The notes under the pieces: model-generated
The model's database searches: none
What the model saw: only the letters and a program-made list of their open reading frames with translations
What the model was told of the DNA's origin: nothing
Made by a program: the position numbers and the translations under genes
Assembly: GCF_016735595.1 (NCBI RefSeq)
Contig: NZ_JAERRB010000017.1
Coordinates: 98,601 to 162,600 of the forward strand
Direction of reading: 5' to 3'
DNA length: 64,000 bases
Source: Chryseolinea lacunae
GTDB lineage: Bacteria; Bacteroidota; Bacteroidia; Cytophagales; Cyclobacteriaceae
In this document: positions 1 through 8,550 of the stretch, piece after piece
Numbering within the stretch: the stretch's first letter is position 1
Layout of the letters: every line of letters begins with the position of its first letter

Positions 1-177
1 TGTGTTTAACCTCATACCTGGAATCCAGTATTTCAGCGCACACACATATCCTGCCTCAACAGTATCCGGCCTGTACACGCCCGGTGTCTTCCGAAAATTT
101 AGTATATTCGGTTGCAAGTCAATTTCTCGTTGGCATTCCTGGCCAGCCCTGTTTTAGCGGATCTAAAAAATACGGTT

Positions 178-495
178 ATGAAAAAGACAGCATCCCCCGA
201 AAAGATCTTCGAAATCAATCCAGACGAATGGAAAAAATGGAAGGTCATGCTATCCCTGCAAACCATGATCACCGTTGTGGGATTCTCGTTCACCTGCGGA
301 TTGCTCTATTCGAAATTCGACAACATGAAAGAGGACATCGAAAGCCTGAAGGCAAGAGGGCCTGAAGACAAAAAAGAACTGATCCTGAAAATTGAAGAGC
401 TCAGCAACAAAACCGCTGCCATCAACGACAGAACCATTGTGCTTCAAACCAAGATGGAGGGTCTGCGCGAACTTTTGGTCATCAAAAAACCATGA
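178..495 (+). CDS. small membrane protein with coiled-coil tail
   Basis: I do not recognise the family. The 105-residue product begins MKKTASPEK; an upstream in-frame start at 112 would add an unlikely leader, so the ATG at 178 is preferred. One membrane segment lies at about residues 24-46 (LSLQTMITVVGFSF), followed by a charged, heptad-like stretch (about 50-100) that should form a coiled coil. This looks like a single-pass protein with a coiled-coil domain on one side. Its stop overlaps the start of the next gene (ATGA at 492-495), so the two are probably translationally coupled and work together. No catalytic motif is visible. Confidence 0.7.
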   Translation: MKKTASPEKIFEINPDEWKKWKVMLSLQTMITVVGFSFTCGLLYSKFDNMKEDIESLKARGPEDKKELILKIEELSNKTAAINDRTIVLQTKMEGLRELLVIKKP

Positions 496-1718
496 CCAGA
501 ACCAGGACTGTCCTGATCTTCACAGCCTTTGCGTTGCTGGCCGCCGCAGCCTACTATGCCCTGAACACACTCTCCACCCAATTCCAGGAAACAGCCGCAC
601 AAAAACAAGATTCGCTCCGGTTGGAAATGGATCGCCTGGCCCGGGCACTCAACATCAGAGATTCGCTGCTGACCGCTTCCGAAAAAATTGTCGACGAAAC
701 CTATGAGCGCGAGCTGAGCCTGTTTTTCAACGCGTTGCTGGCAACCTTTCAAGACATCGTTCGCACGCAGCCCATGCGATTCGAACAATGCGACGACCAG
801 GTCGACATCAACATCGCCGAGATCAAACGATGGCGCAAGGTTGCCGTCAAAATATTCAACTCCGAATTTGCCTATAAAATTGTCTACCAAAAACTTCAAC
901 CCCTCATTTTAAAAGAGTGGAACACCTATTCCTACCACGAGAAAAATTTCATCATCGAAAGCCTCACCAATGGCATCCGCTATCTCGACGAACAAAACAT
1001 TAAACGCGAAAAGTTTTTTCTCGAACACGGCATGCATTTCCGATACCGTTCGCACCTGGACTATTTTGATAAAAAATTTCAGGATGACTTGCCCGACATA
1101 CTCGACAACCCGTTCAGGCATTCGGAAGTGCAGTTGTACAGGCGCGTTCAGGATGGCGCCGGAATTCGGCAGCTGAAAGATTTTCTCAGGTTGGTGAAGG
1201 CCGACCTGAAGCTGCCAAAGAGTGGACAATTCAATTCAAAAAATGATCGCTTCGAAGAGTCTATCACCATGGAGAACGGACTTCGGACGGGACAATGGAA
1301 ATACATTGTTCACGACAGCATCTCATTCTATGGCAAGATGCGCCCCATCACCTTTCGGTATCAATCGTCCTACGTGCGCGACAAGCCCGATGGAGAATGG
1401 CTGGTGGAAACGGCCATTTCAAGTTCGCGCTGCTACTACAAGGCGGGAAGAATAACCAAAACAATCGACACCTACTACAACCGCGATCGACTTGAAAATC
1501 GTTTTGCCGTGCGCTACAACCATGCCACCCGCTTGGCATCCGGCTTTTCTCCGCAGCTCGAATGCCCCGGGTGCCCGCTCATAAAAGTAGTGACCACTTT
1601 CTCAGATTCAGAGACCCTTGCCTCCACCTACTCCGACGACAAGCTGAGTTATCAAACCAAGTATGGACCCGTTTCGAAATACGTTTTGTCGCGGCCAATC
1701 CGGTGGTGTTATTATTAA
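492..1718 (+). CDS. membrane-anchored protein of unknown function
   Basis: The 408-residue product has an N-terminal membrane anchor (about residues 6-25, VLIFTAFALLAAAAYYAL) and a short coiled-coil region after it. The rest is presumably periplasmic or extracellular. The C-terminal third contains GQWKYI and DGEWLVET stretches similar to the G-x-W / DGxW strands of MORN- or YwqK-like beta repeats, but the match is loose and no function follows from it. It overlaps the preceding coiled-coil membrane protein by 4 bases, so a shared operon and complex are likely. It ends at a good terminator shared with the convergent downstream gene. Confidence 0.7.
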   Translation: MTRTRTVLIFTAFALLAAAAYYALNTLSTQFQETAAQKQDSLRLEMDRLARALNIRDSLLTASEKIVDETYERELSLFFNALLATFQDIVRTQPMRFEQCDDQVDINIAEIKRWRKVAVKIFNSEFAYKIVYQKLQPLILKEWNTYSYHEKNFIIESLTNGIRYLDEQNIKREKFFLEHGMHFRYRSHLDYFDKKFQDDLPDILDNPFRHSEVQLYRRVQDGAGIRQLKDFLRLVKADLKLPKSGQFNSKNDRFEESITMENGLRTGQWKYIVHDSISFYGKMRPITFRYQSSYVRDKPDGEWLVETAISSSRCYYKAGRITKTIDTYYNRDRLENRFAVRYNHATRLASGFSPQLECPGCPLIKVVTTFSDSETLASTYSDDKLSYQTKYGPVSKYVLSRPIRWCYY

Positions 1719-1806
1719 GACACGACGGCGTCATCGATACACATCTCCACATCATTCAAATCGCGCCAGTGGTGTTTCGACACCGCGACCGGCTAATCTG
1801 AAACAG

Positions 1807-1834
1807 AAAAGCCAGGCAAATAAACCTGGCTTTT
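1807..1834. terminator. bidirectional Rho-independent terminator
   Basis: AAAAGCCAGG pairs with CCTGGCTTTT around an 8-base loop. There are A/T runs on both sides, and it sits between two converging genes (ends at 1718 and 1858), so it can serve both strands. Confidence 0.85.
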
Positions 1835-1857
1835 CAGTATATATCAATAGAAAAAGG

Positions 1858-2358
1858 CTACCTGTTTTCTTCTAAATATTCCTCCAGGTTTCCTAGTGCG
1901 CTTTTAAATCCTTCTTCAAAACCCATGTCCAGAATTTTCTCCAGTGCGCCATCGGTTTTTGACGTGACCAAGATTTTCACATCTGTTCCTGCGCCCGAAG
2001 ATCTGAATTCACATTTCCAGTGCATTTGAGGAAGCGAATCGTCGGTAAACCCTTTTTCGTCTGTAAACAAATCCGTTGCTTCAAAACTCTTGGGCGCGTT
2101 GATCTTTGTGTACAGAAATTTTCCATTTTGCCGCTGGTTCTCGGGGCCTACCATGGCATATTGCCAAGAGCCACCCTCCTGAAATTCCAGTTTCTTGGTT
2201 TCGGCATGCCAGGGCTTGGGTGCCCACCACTTGTCGAGAATGTCTTTCTTTGTCCACGCCTGCCACACGGCTTCCGGTTTTGCATTGAAGTGTGTGGAAA
2301 CGGTGATCTGTTTATGTGCCAGATCTTTTTCAATCTTAACTTCCGTTGTTGATATCAT
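1858..2358 (-). CDS. SRPBCC/AHSA1-family protein
   Basis: The 166-residue product is an AHSA1-like START/SRPBCC fold protein. Typical landmarks are the N-terminal ITVSTHFNAKPEAVWQAWT (helix-grip entry), the KWWAPKPW segment, a GGSW turn and the C-terminal long helix with GLENLEEYL-like residues. Such proteins bind small hydrophobic ligands or act in stress and polyketide-like chemistry; the substrate cannot be read here. The start at 2358 (MISTTEVKIEKD) is chosen because the 43 residues upstream in the same frame have no family character. The gene stands alone and ends at the shared terminator. Confidence 0.85.
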   Translation of the reverse strand: MISTTEVKIEKDLAHKQITVSTHFNAKPEAVWQAWTKKDILDKWWAPKPWHAETKKLEFQEGGSWQYAMVGPENQRQNGKFLYTKINAPKSFEATDLFTDEKGFTDDSLPQMHWKCEFRSSGAGTDVKILVTSKTDGALEKILDMGFEEGFKSALGNLEEYLEENR

Positions 2359-2744
2359 AGTAGTTGATTTTTTAGAGTTAGAAATTTGATTTAGTGTGGA
2401 AGTCGGATGGACATACCTGTAAATGCCTTCCGACAGCAAGGCGACCCTTACAGCCATCAAATCACAATTACTATGCCGGTCACACACCCGCCTTTATAAG
2501 GACGTAGACACCGCCTAGAGCGCACAGGGGAATAAAATCCACGGACAACTTGGGGACTCGTGTAGGCATCATGCCAACGCGAACACGACATTCAGGTCTA
2601 CACACAAACCCGCATTTGCCTGCAGAGGTGTATTTTGCCCGAAGGTCGTCCTTACTTTAATACGCTTCGAACCGGTGGCAAAGCAGCGGAAAGAATACTA
2701 GCTTTGTCTTGGTCCCTTCAGCAAAACAATAAAACAACCAGAGA
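2359..2744. other. intergenic region between divergent genes
   Basis: This 386-base stretch separates the divergent AHSA1-type and monooxygenase genes. No ORF with protein character is seen. Apart from the -7 box near 2699, no repeat or RNA structure stood out. Confidence 0.6.
2699..2706 (+). promoter_or_regulatory. Bacteroidota -7 box upstream of monooxygenase gene
   Basis: TAGCTTTG matches the TAnnTTTG -7 consensus of Bacteroidota primary-sigma promoters and lies 38 bases before the ATG at 2745. No convincing -33 TTTG was found at the right distance, so this is a candidate only. Confidence 0.4.
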
Positions 2745-3128
2745 ATGAAATCCATAAAAACATTCGTCATCGTGTCGATCTTGCTAATCTCATTTCAAAA
2801 CACATTTGCCCAGGAGAAAAAGCAAATGGTCAGGCTGGCAAAACTGGTCATCGACGCCAATCAACTGGAACCCTACAAAGCTTTTCTCAGAGAAGAAATT
2901 GAAAGCTCCCTTCGCCTTGAGCCGGGCGTCAAAACCTTGTATGCGGTTTCCGAAATTCAAAATCCAACACACATCACCATCCTCGAAATCTATGCCGACA
3001 CTGTTGCGTACAAAGCCCACCTGAAAACACCACACTTCATAAAATACAAAACCGGCACCAAAGACATGGTTAAATCGCTCGAGCTTGTCGAAACAACTCC
3101 CCTTCTGCCAAACCTCAAAGTGAATTAA
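2745..3128 (+). CDS. secreted ABM-domain monooxygenase-like protein
   Basis: The 127-residue product has a signal peptide (about residues 1-22, ending ...NTFAQ) followed by one antibiotic biosynthesis monooxygenase (ABM) domain of the YgiN/quinol monooxygenase type. The signs are the opening strand VRLAKLVIDANQLEPYKAFL, the central ITILEIYADTVAYKAHL and the H-F-xx-Y motif near TPHFIKYKT. ABM proteins use oxygen with quinol-like substrates without cofactors, and some only bind such compounds. Location is periplasmic. It is a single gene, followed by a hairpin. Confidence 0.85.
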   Translation: MKSIKTFVIVSILLISFQNTFAQEKKQMVRLAKLVIDANQLEPYKAFLREEIESSLRLEPGVKTLYAVSEIQNPTHITILEIYADTVAYKAHLKTPHFIKYKTGTKDMVKSLELVETTPLLPNLKVN

Positions 3129-3134
3129 AAACAA

Positions 3135-3162
3135 AAGGCTGCACGTCGAAACATGCAGCCTT
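3135..3162. terminator. hairpin between convergent genes
   Basis: AAGGCTGCA pairs with TGCAGCCTT around a 10-base loop just after the stop at 3128. It lacks a long T tract on the plus strand and has a short one on the minus strand, so it may end either transcript. Confidence 0.6.
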
Positions 3163-3199
3163 GACCAACAGACAACAGCGCTAACTAAAAAGTAGTCTT

Positions 3200-4882
3200 C
3201 TAAAACAAATCGTATGCGGGCCAGTCTGCGCGTGCAGGCACTTCATTAATCATCACATTATAGAGCTCGCTCAGAATCTGGTCGGCATTGTTGTTTGTGC
3301 GCGTGTTGCTCAGCAGCACAAAACTGAACGTGTCGTTTATTCTCCCAAACAAAGTTGACGTGCCCGGCAGCGACCCCGAGTGAACCCACGAAGCTTCACT
3401 AAAATAAAGCTTGTTCAACTCCGCAGTCGACACCACATCTGCCACCTGACCGTTGCGATCAATGCGCACCAGGAAACGCGCCAGGTCTGTTGCCGTGGCA
3501 AGCCATCCGCCATGCGAATCCATACGGTTAACATTCATAGCATAGGGACTATATTCGCTCTGATAATATTTTACCTCGTTCGGTTTTCTCTCCGCCAGGG
3601 TGTTGCCCGCCAGCGTCATGGTGGTAATGCCCATGGGGGCAAACAGGGTTTGCATATACTGGTCGTAGGCCATGCCGGTCACTTTTTCAATCACCCGCCC
3701 CAGCACGCAATAGCCAAAGTTCAGGTAATAATACTTTGTGCCCACCGGGTTCGCCAGCGCACGGTTGGCCACCAGGTCTTTAATGATGTCGGTGCGCGTG
3801 CGCGCGTTGTCCGAAAACATCGGGTCGTCCGGCACATTCACCCAGCCCGACGTGTGGTCCAGCAGGTGCTGAATGGTGATCAGCTCCTTGTTTGATCCCG
3901 CGGGCGGCGCACCAAAATCATTTCCCAGAATTCCGTTCGCACCAAACACCGTGTTGCTCACCGACAACTTCCCCTCCTGCTCCAGCTTCAGAATGGCCAC
4001 GGCCGTGAGCGGTTTCGACACGCTGGCAATCCTGTAGAGGTTGTCGTTTGTAGCCACCTGCTGTGCTTCCTTGTCGGCCAGGCCATACGATTTCACATAC
4101 ACCAGCTTTTCATTCCGCAAAATGGCAATCGACATGCCGGGCACACTAAACTTGCTCATCTTGGCCGCCAGGGCATTGTCGAGGCTTGTAAACGCGCCCA
4201 TGGCCTGAAACACAAATTCGTTGCCATAGGCCGTGCCGTTGGCGTTGGTGGCATAGGCACGAAGATAATAGCGCGTGCCATCCGTGAGGCCGGCCACCGT
4301 GCTCTCAAAAATGCCAGTACCTCCGCCGTTAACCACCTTCGTGCTCAGCGCCACGGTGGGGTTGGGCGACGTGCTCCAGCAAACGCCGCGGCTCACAATG
4401 GCACTGCCACCATCGCTCTGCGCGTTGCCGCCCGAAGTTGCACCGGTCGCCCCAATGGCCGTCACGGCTGCGGTGGTCACCACGGGCAGGTTGGCGGCCG
4501 GTGTCACAAACGTCACCTCGTTGCCATAGCCCGTGCCCTGGGCATTGGTGGCATAGGCCCGCACAAAGTAGGTGGTGCCGGGCGAAAGGTTAATGAGCGT
4601 GCTCGAAAACGTGCCGGTGCCCGTGCCGTTGGTGGTTTTGGTAGACAGCGAAATGTCGGGATGCTCCGCCGTGTTCCACACCACACCACGCGCCGTAATG
4701 GGCGAGCCCGCGTCGCTCAGAATCGTGCCGCCGCTCGAGGCGCTAATGGCCGTGAGGTCGGTCACCAACGTGGTGGATAGGCTAAAATCGGGTGCATCCG
4801 AAGCCGGATCAGGATCGTTGCCACAACCATAAAAAATCCCCAGGCTCAACACGAGCATGATCAGTAGAATGCGCTTGTTCAT
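3200..4882 (-). CDS. lipoprotein serine hydrolase, class C beta-lactamase-like
   Basis: The 560-residue product is a lipoprotein (lipobox ending at C20 in IFYGC) with two tandem fibronectin-III-like repeats (about residues 38-128 and 132-227) that share GTxYxVRAYATNAxGTxYGNE. They are followed by a serine beta-lactamase/DD-peptidase fold. Catalytic motifs are visible: S287-V-S-K290, Y386-L-N388 and H501-S-G503. Members act as DD-carboxypeptidases, esterases or D-amino-acid peptidases; real beta-lactamase activity cannot be inferred. It probably sits on the cell surface or outer membrane. It is transcribed alone toward the hairpin near 3150. The repeated FN3-like module is likely a spacer. Confidence 0.88.
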   Translation of the reverse strand: MNKRILLIMLVLSLGIFYGCGNDPDPASDAPDFSLSTTLVTDLTAISASSGGTILSDAGSPITARGVVWNTAEHPDISLSTKTTNGTGTGTFSSTLINLSPGTTYFVRAYATNAQGTGYGNEVTFVTPAANLPVVTTAAVTAIGATGATSGGNAQSDGGSAIVSRGVCWSTSPNPTVALSTKVVNGGGTGIFESTVAGLTDGTRYYLRAYATNANGTAYGNEFVFQAMGAFTSLDNALAAKMSKFSVPGMSIAILRNEKLVYVKSYGLADKEAQQVATNDNLYRIASVSKPLTAVAILKLEQEGKLSVSNTVFGANGILGNDFGAPPAGSNKELITIQHLLDHTSGWVNVPDDPMFSDNARTRTDIIKDLVANRALANPVGTKYYYLNFGYCVLGRVIEKVTGMAYDQYMQTLFAPMGITTMTLAGNTLAERKPNEVKYYQSEYSPYAMNVNRMDSHGGWLATATDLARFLVRIDRNGQVADVVSTAELNKLYFSEASWVHSGSLPGTSTLFGRINDTFSFVLLSNTRTNNNADQILSELYNVMINEVPARADWPAYDLF

Positions 4883-5085
4883 AAAGTAAAAGAAAGGTGT
4901 TTACGGTGAGTGTTTGTGGTGAGAAAAATAGACCGCCAAATTAAGGCACACACAAACGGCTGTCAATTACCCAAAAGGGTGATACGACCCGCCAAGATTC
5001 GCTCCCGAAAACGATAAGCAGATTTTCGTTATCTTTAGTCAGTGCACCAAATTCACACCACCATCCAACTTGCCACCGGCCGTCA

Positions 5086-6504
5086 ATGAAACGGGCGTTC
5101 TACCATAGGGGCATCTTTTTCATAGCCTTGCTGGTGGTGGCTGTGCTCTTTCAGCACCTCATCCGTTTTCAGCTGGGCGACGAAATCACCCGCCTCAACA
5201 CCTTTGGTCCCTGGCTTTTCAGCTATGGTGCCAATGCAGCGCTGGCAACATTCTTTGTTCTGAAATACTATCAGGCCAAACACTATAGGGTTGCGTTCAT
5301 CACGGGCACCATCAGCATAGTCGTGAGCCTGGCCTACCTCCTGCTCAACTATGCCATAATCGTTTCGCCCGCGCAGTTTGTGCCCTTCGCAGTGCCCGCC
5401 TTCGTGCTCGCTGTGGTGGCCTCTTCCGTTGCCGCGGCAAGCCTGGTGTTTTCGGGCGCTCGCAAAAATCGTTTGCTGTTCACGGCTGGTCTGCTCATGC
5501 TCATCCTGGCCATCGCTATTGCCACAGCCATTCTTTCCTACAACGTCTCTCCCAACATCAGTGTCAGAAACACGCTGAAGAGCATCACGCAAGGGCTATC
5601 CTTCCTCTACGATCTCACGCCGCTGTTTTTCATTGTCATTTTCTGGAACGAAAGCAAAGCGCTGCCACCCGAAAATTCAGACTGGCAACCCGACAAAACA
5701 TTCAACGGCTTCTGGTCCATTGCCGGCACACTGGCTTTCATGCTCACGTTTGTTTTCGGCGCTGTGCTGGCCAACGAAACCCACGGCAAGCTTGCCTGGG
5801 AAAAACACCTCGACCAAAAAGACAAAGAATGGAGCAAGCTGTTTCAATCGCGCACCTTTGTTGGCTCCCGCGGCGACACCCTGCACTACCAACTGCTGCC
5901 ACCTCTAAATGCCGATCCCCAAAAGAAATATCCGTTGGTAGTCTGCCTTCCCTACAACAGCGGGGTCAGAGGCTGTCCGCCAGCGCAGGCGTTGCTTTCA
6001 CAGGGCAACCGCACAAAACATCCGGCCTTCCTGTTCGTGCCCCGCTGCCCCGAAGGCTCTGGCTGGGGCGGCATCCCCCACTACCCCACAATCGACACCC
6101 TGGTCTTCAACGCCATCCTCGCCCTCGAAGCTGAACTTAACACCATCGACCAAACCCGTCGCTACGTCACCGGCGTGTCGCGGGGCGGCTATGGCTCATG
6201 GCACTTCATCTGCACACGTCCCCAAATGTTTGCCGCCGCCATCCCCGTCTGTGGTGGCGAAGATCCAAACCTTGCCGCCAATAGCGTTGGCGTGGCGGTG
6301 TGGGCTTTCCACGGCGGGCAAGATCGGAACGTGCTTGTTCAGAAATCGCGCGACATGATTGAGGGGATGAAAAAAGCCGGCGGCAATCCGCGGTATACGG
6401 AGTTTCCGAATGCGGGTCACGACATTTGGGATAAGGTGAATAATACGCCGGGGTTGTGGGAGTGGCTTTTTGAGCAGCGGCGTGATTCAGTGGGCACCAA
6501 ATGA
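5086..6504 (+). CDS. membrane-anchored alpha/beta hydrolase (esterase/peptidase-like)
   Basis: The 472-residue product starts with about six hydrophobic segments (residues 10-240), then a soluble alpha/beta hydrolase domain (about 270-465) of the prolyl-oligopeptidase/dienelactone-hydrolase or phospholipase-carboxylesterase type. The triad can be read: S365 in GVSRGGYG, D413 in HGGQDRNV and H445 in NAGHDIW. This resembles poly(3-hydroxybutyrate) or feruloyl-type esterase folds, but the substrate is unknown. The fusion of a polytopic membrane half to a hydrolase is unusual. The gene is single, and its 3' end abuts the remnant AraC gene. Confidence 0.8.
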   Translation: MKRAFYHRGIFFIALLVVAVLFQHLIRFQLGDEITRLNTFGPWLFSYGANAALATFFVLKYYQAKHYRVAFITGTISIVVSLAYLLLNYAIIVSPAQFVPFAVPAFVLAVVASSVAAASLVFSGARKNRLLFTAGLLMLILAIAIATAILSYNVSPNISVRNTLKSITQGLSFLYDLTPLFFIVIFWNESKALPPENSDWQPDKTFNGFWSIAGTLAFMLTFVFGAVLANETHGKLAWEKHLDQKDKEWSKLFQSRTFVGSRGDTLHYQLLPPLNADPQKKYPLVVCLPYNSGVRGCPPAQALLSQGNRTKHPAFLFVPRCPEGSGWGGIPHYPTIDTLVFNAILALEAELNTIDQTRRYVTGVSRGGYGSWHFICTRPQMFAAAIPVCGGEDPNLAANSVGVAVWAFHGGQDRNVLVQKSRDMIEGMKKAGGNPRYTEFPNAGHDIWDKVNNTPGLWEWLFEQRRDSVGTK

Positions 6505-6508
6505 TATA

Positions 6509-6870
6509 CTACAAATTCATGTATCTGAATTCCTGCGGGGTCATTCCTGTCTTGGGTTTGAAAAGTTGTGAGAAGTATTGTGGATATTCAAACCCGAGGG
6601 AGAATGCTTGTTCACCTACTGTTTTTTAGAAGAACCAAGAAGCAGGTTCTTCGCTTCCTCTATCAAAAAGTAGTGAATACGATCCTGCGCATTCATACCT
6701 TTCTCTTTTCAATCGATCGCTGAGATAATTGGCCGACAAACCAACTCCATCTGCTAAATAGTTCACGGTGGGAAGTCCGGACTTGACAAACATGCTTTGA
6801 TACATAATATTCCCCCGGCAGTTCATCTACTTTCGCCACTACATCACGGTTGATATTTTTCCGGGTAACC
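6509..6870 (-). pseudogene. decayed AraC-family regulator (C-terminal HTH remnant)
   Basis: Reading the minus strand in three frames rebuilds the C-terminal two helix-turn-helix domain of an AraC regulator. SGLPTVNYLADGVGLSANYL lies in one frame, AQDRIHYFLIEEAKNLLLG in a second, and TVGEQAFSLGFEYPQYFSQL plus the end TGMTPQEFRYMNL in a third. Two frameshifts are therefore needed; the second lies in a run of six A. The N-terminal sensing part is absent. The remnant sits next to the last GH43 gene of the glycan locus and may have been a regulator of it or of the adjacent hydrolase. Confidence 0.8.
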
Positions 6871-6901
6871 TTTCAGGAAAATTGTAGCAGAACCACATTC
6901 T

Positions 6902-8479
6902 TTATTTGTGACCCTCTATCCTGAAAAAATCAAAATCCACAATGCCGCCCACTTGTGTTGATGCATAGTTAAACAAGCCAAAACGATATCCCATAAAATG
7001 TGGAATGGTGTAAGCCATCTTCAATGTCGACCCGATGCGAGTCCAGGATCGACCGTCGAGACTGTAGAAAAAATCAGCCCTATCGTTTTTATCCCTGAAG
7101 TCGCATTCTGCCTTTAGAAATACGGTGTTTTGTCTGAGGGCTACAGACTCCACTTCAACAGCGTGTCCAGACTCCGCGCTAACCATCACTATTTTTTTAA
7201 TACCCTTTTCAGCTACGCGCACACCCACCTGCCCATACTTTTGTTGCAACAGGGCCAAGCCAGCAAAGTCGCCTTCTTTCAGTTGAGAGACGTCAACGTA
7301 TGTCGTACCGGTGCATTGAGGCCCAATGGTGCGTTGCGTCAGGGTATTCCTGGCAAGCAGAAAACTTGTATCCAGTCGCGCCGTGGTCAATCGCAAAAAT
7401 CCCTGACGTGCAGACAGCGACCAATATTGATTGTCAGGGTTGTGATTCCATTGCCACACCAAGGGCAACGTGCGGTCACCTTTTTTTCGGGCAAATTCAT
7501 CGGATGCAACAATCCCCGGAATCAACCCCTCGCTGGGAGGAAGATCAAGCGACAAAGGCACCTTGCCCTCATCCCCTAACACAGGCCATCCATCAATCCA
7601 CGAAACAGGCACCAGGTAAGGAATTCTACCTACAGCGCCATAGTCGCGAAACAGATAGGCGTACCACCTTCCGTCTGGAGTATCAATCAATCCACCTTGC
7701 GCCACTCCCTTATCCTGCAACACAACACGGCCTTCGTAGGGGCCCGTAATTTTATCGGCCCGATGAACAATGACCGTCCGCATCCCTCCCTTCGGCCACG
7801 CAATGTTGAACAGGTAATACTTACCATGCACTTTAAACAACTGAGATCCCTCTGCCGGAAGGCCAACATTTTCACCGGCCGGCGCGCTGGCGTTCTCGAT
7901 GACCACCTTTTCAGAAGTACCTGCCTTTACTCCCGACACATCTGAATTGAGTTCCACAAGCTTTAACTTGCCACCTCCGTAAAGCATATAGGTTTTTCCA
8001 TCGTCGTCAAAAAACAAAGAATGGTCATGATAGGCTGGCGAAAACGAAGAAACCTTCCATGGGCCTTTCTCAATACTCTTTGTTGAAAAAACATACGTCT
8101 TGCCTGTTGTCTGAGCAAACGTGCTGACATAAAAGACCCCTTTGTGGTAACGAATGCTACTGGCCCACGAGCCGCGACCATACGCACTTTTGCCATTGGC
8201 CAGGTTGAGCTCATCGATATTGGCCAGTGTATCGTAGGCATAACTCACCAGATGCCAGTTCACCAGATCTTTTGACTTCATGATCGGCAGGCCAGGCGAC
8301 ATATGCATGGTGGTGCTACTCATGTAGTACACATCCCCTACACGCACCATTGACATATCCGGAACATCCGAAAAGATGACCGGGTTCTGAGCATGTCTTT
8401 CCTGTGCCGACAACGGCGTAGCGAAGAAAAGCCAGGCAAGCAGCATAACACTAAGGAAAACTTTCGGATAGTATCTCAT
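6902..8479 (-). CDS. GH43-family glycoside hydrolase
   Basis: The 525-residue secreted enzyme (signal peptide to about residue 25, ending PLSAQ) has a five-bladed GH43 propeller and a C-terminal beta-sandwich (about 330-525) like the lectin-like module of beta-xylosidases. The three expected acids are present: the Asp base in VPDMSMVRVGDVYYM, the modulating Asp in HDHSLFFDDDGK and the acid Glu in LPAEGSQLF. GH43 enzymes remove xylose or arabinose from xylan or arabinan; the exact bond is not decidable by eye. It is the last working gene of the minus-strand locus, 71 bases after another GH43. Confidence 0.9.
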   Translation of the reverse strand: MRYYPKVFLSVMLLAWLFFATPLSAQERHAQNPVIFSDVPDMSMVRVGDVYYMSSTTMHMSPGLPIMKSKDLVNWHLVSYAYDTLANIDELNLANGKSAYGRGSWASSIRYHKGVFYVSTFAQTTGKTYVFSTKSIEKGPWKVSSFSPAYHDHSLFFDDDGKTYMLYGGGKLKLVELNSDVSGVKAGTSEKVVIENASAPAGENVGLPAEGSQLFKVHGKYYLFNIAWPKGGMRTVIVHRADKITGPYEGRVVLQDKGVAQGGLIDTPDGRWYAYLFRDYGAVGRIPYLVPVSWIDGWPVLGDEGKVPLSLDLPPSEGLIPGIVASDEFARKKGDRTLPLVWQWNHNPDNQYWSLSARQGFLRLTTARLDTSFLLARNTLTQRTIGPQCTGTTYVDVSQLKEGDFAGLALLQQKYGQVGVRVAEKGIKKIVMVSAESGHAVEVESVALRQNTVFLKAECDFRDKNDRADFFYSLDGRSWTRIGSTLKMAYTIPHFMGYRFGLFNYASTQVGGIVDFDFFRIEGHK

Positions 8480-8550
8480 ATAACTAAAGTCGTATGTCTC
8501 TTAATTTTTAGCGCTATCAATCAAACACCAGGCGCCTGCGCGTGTTGTAT

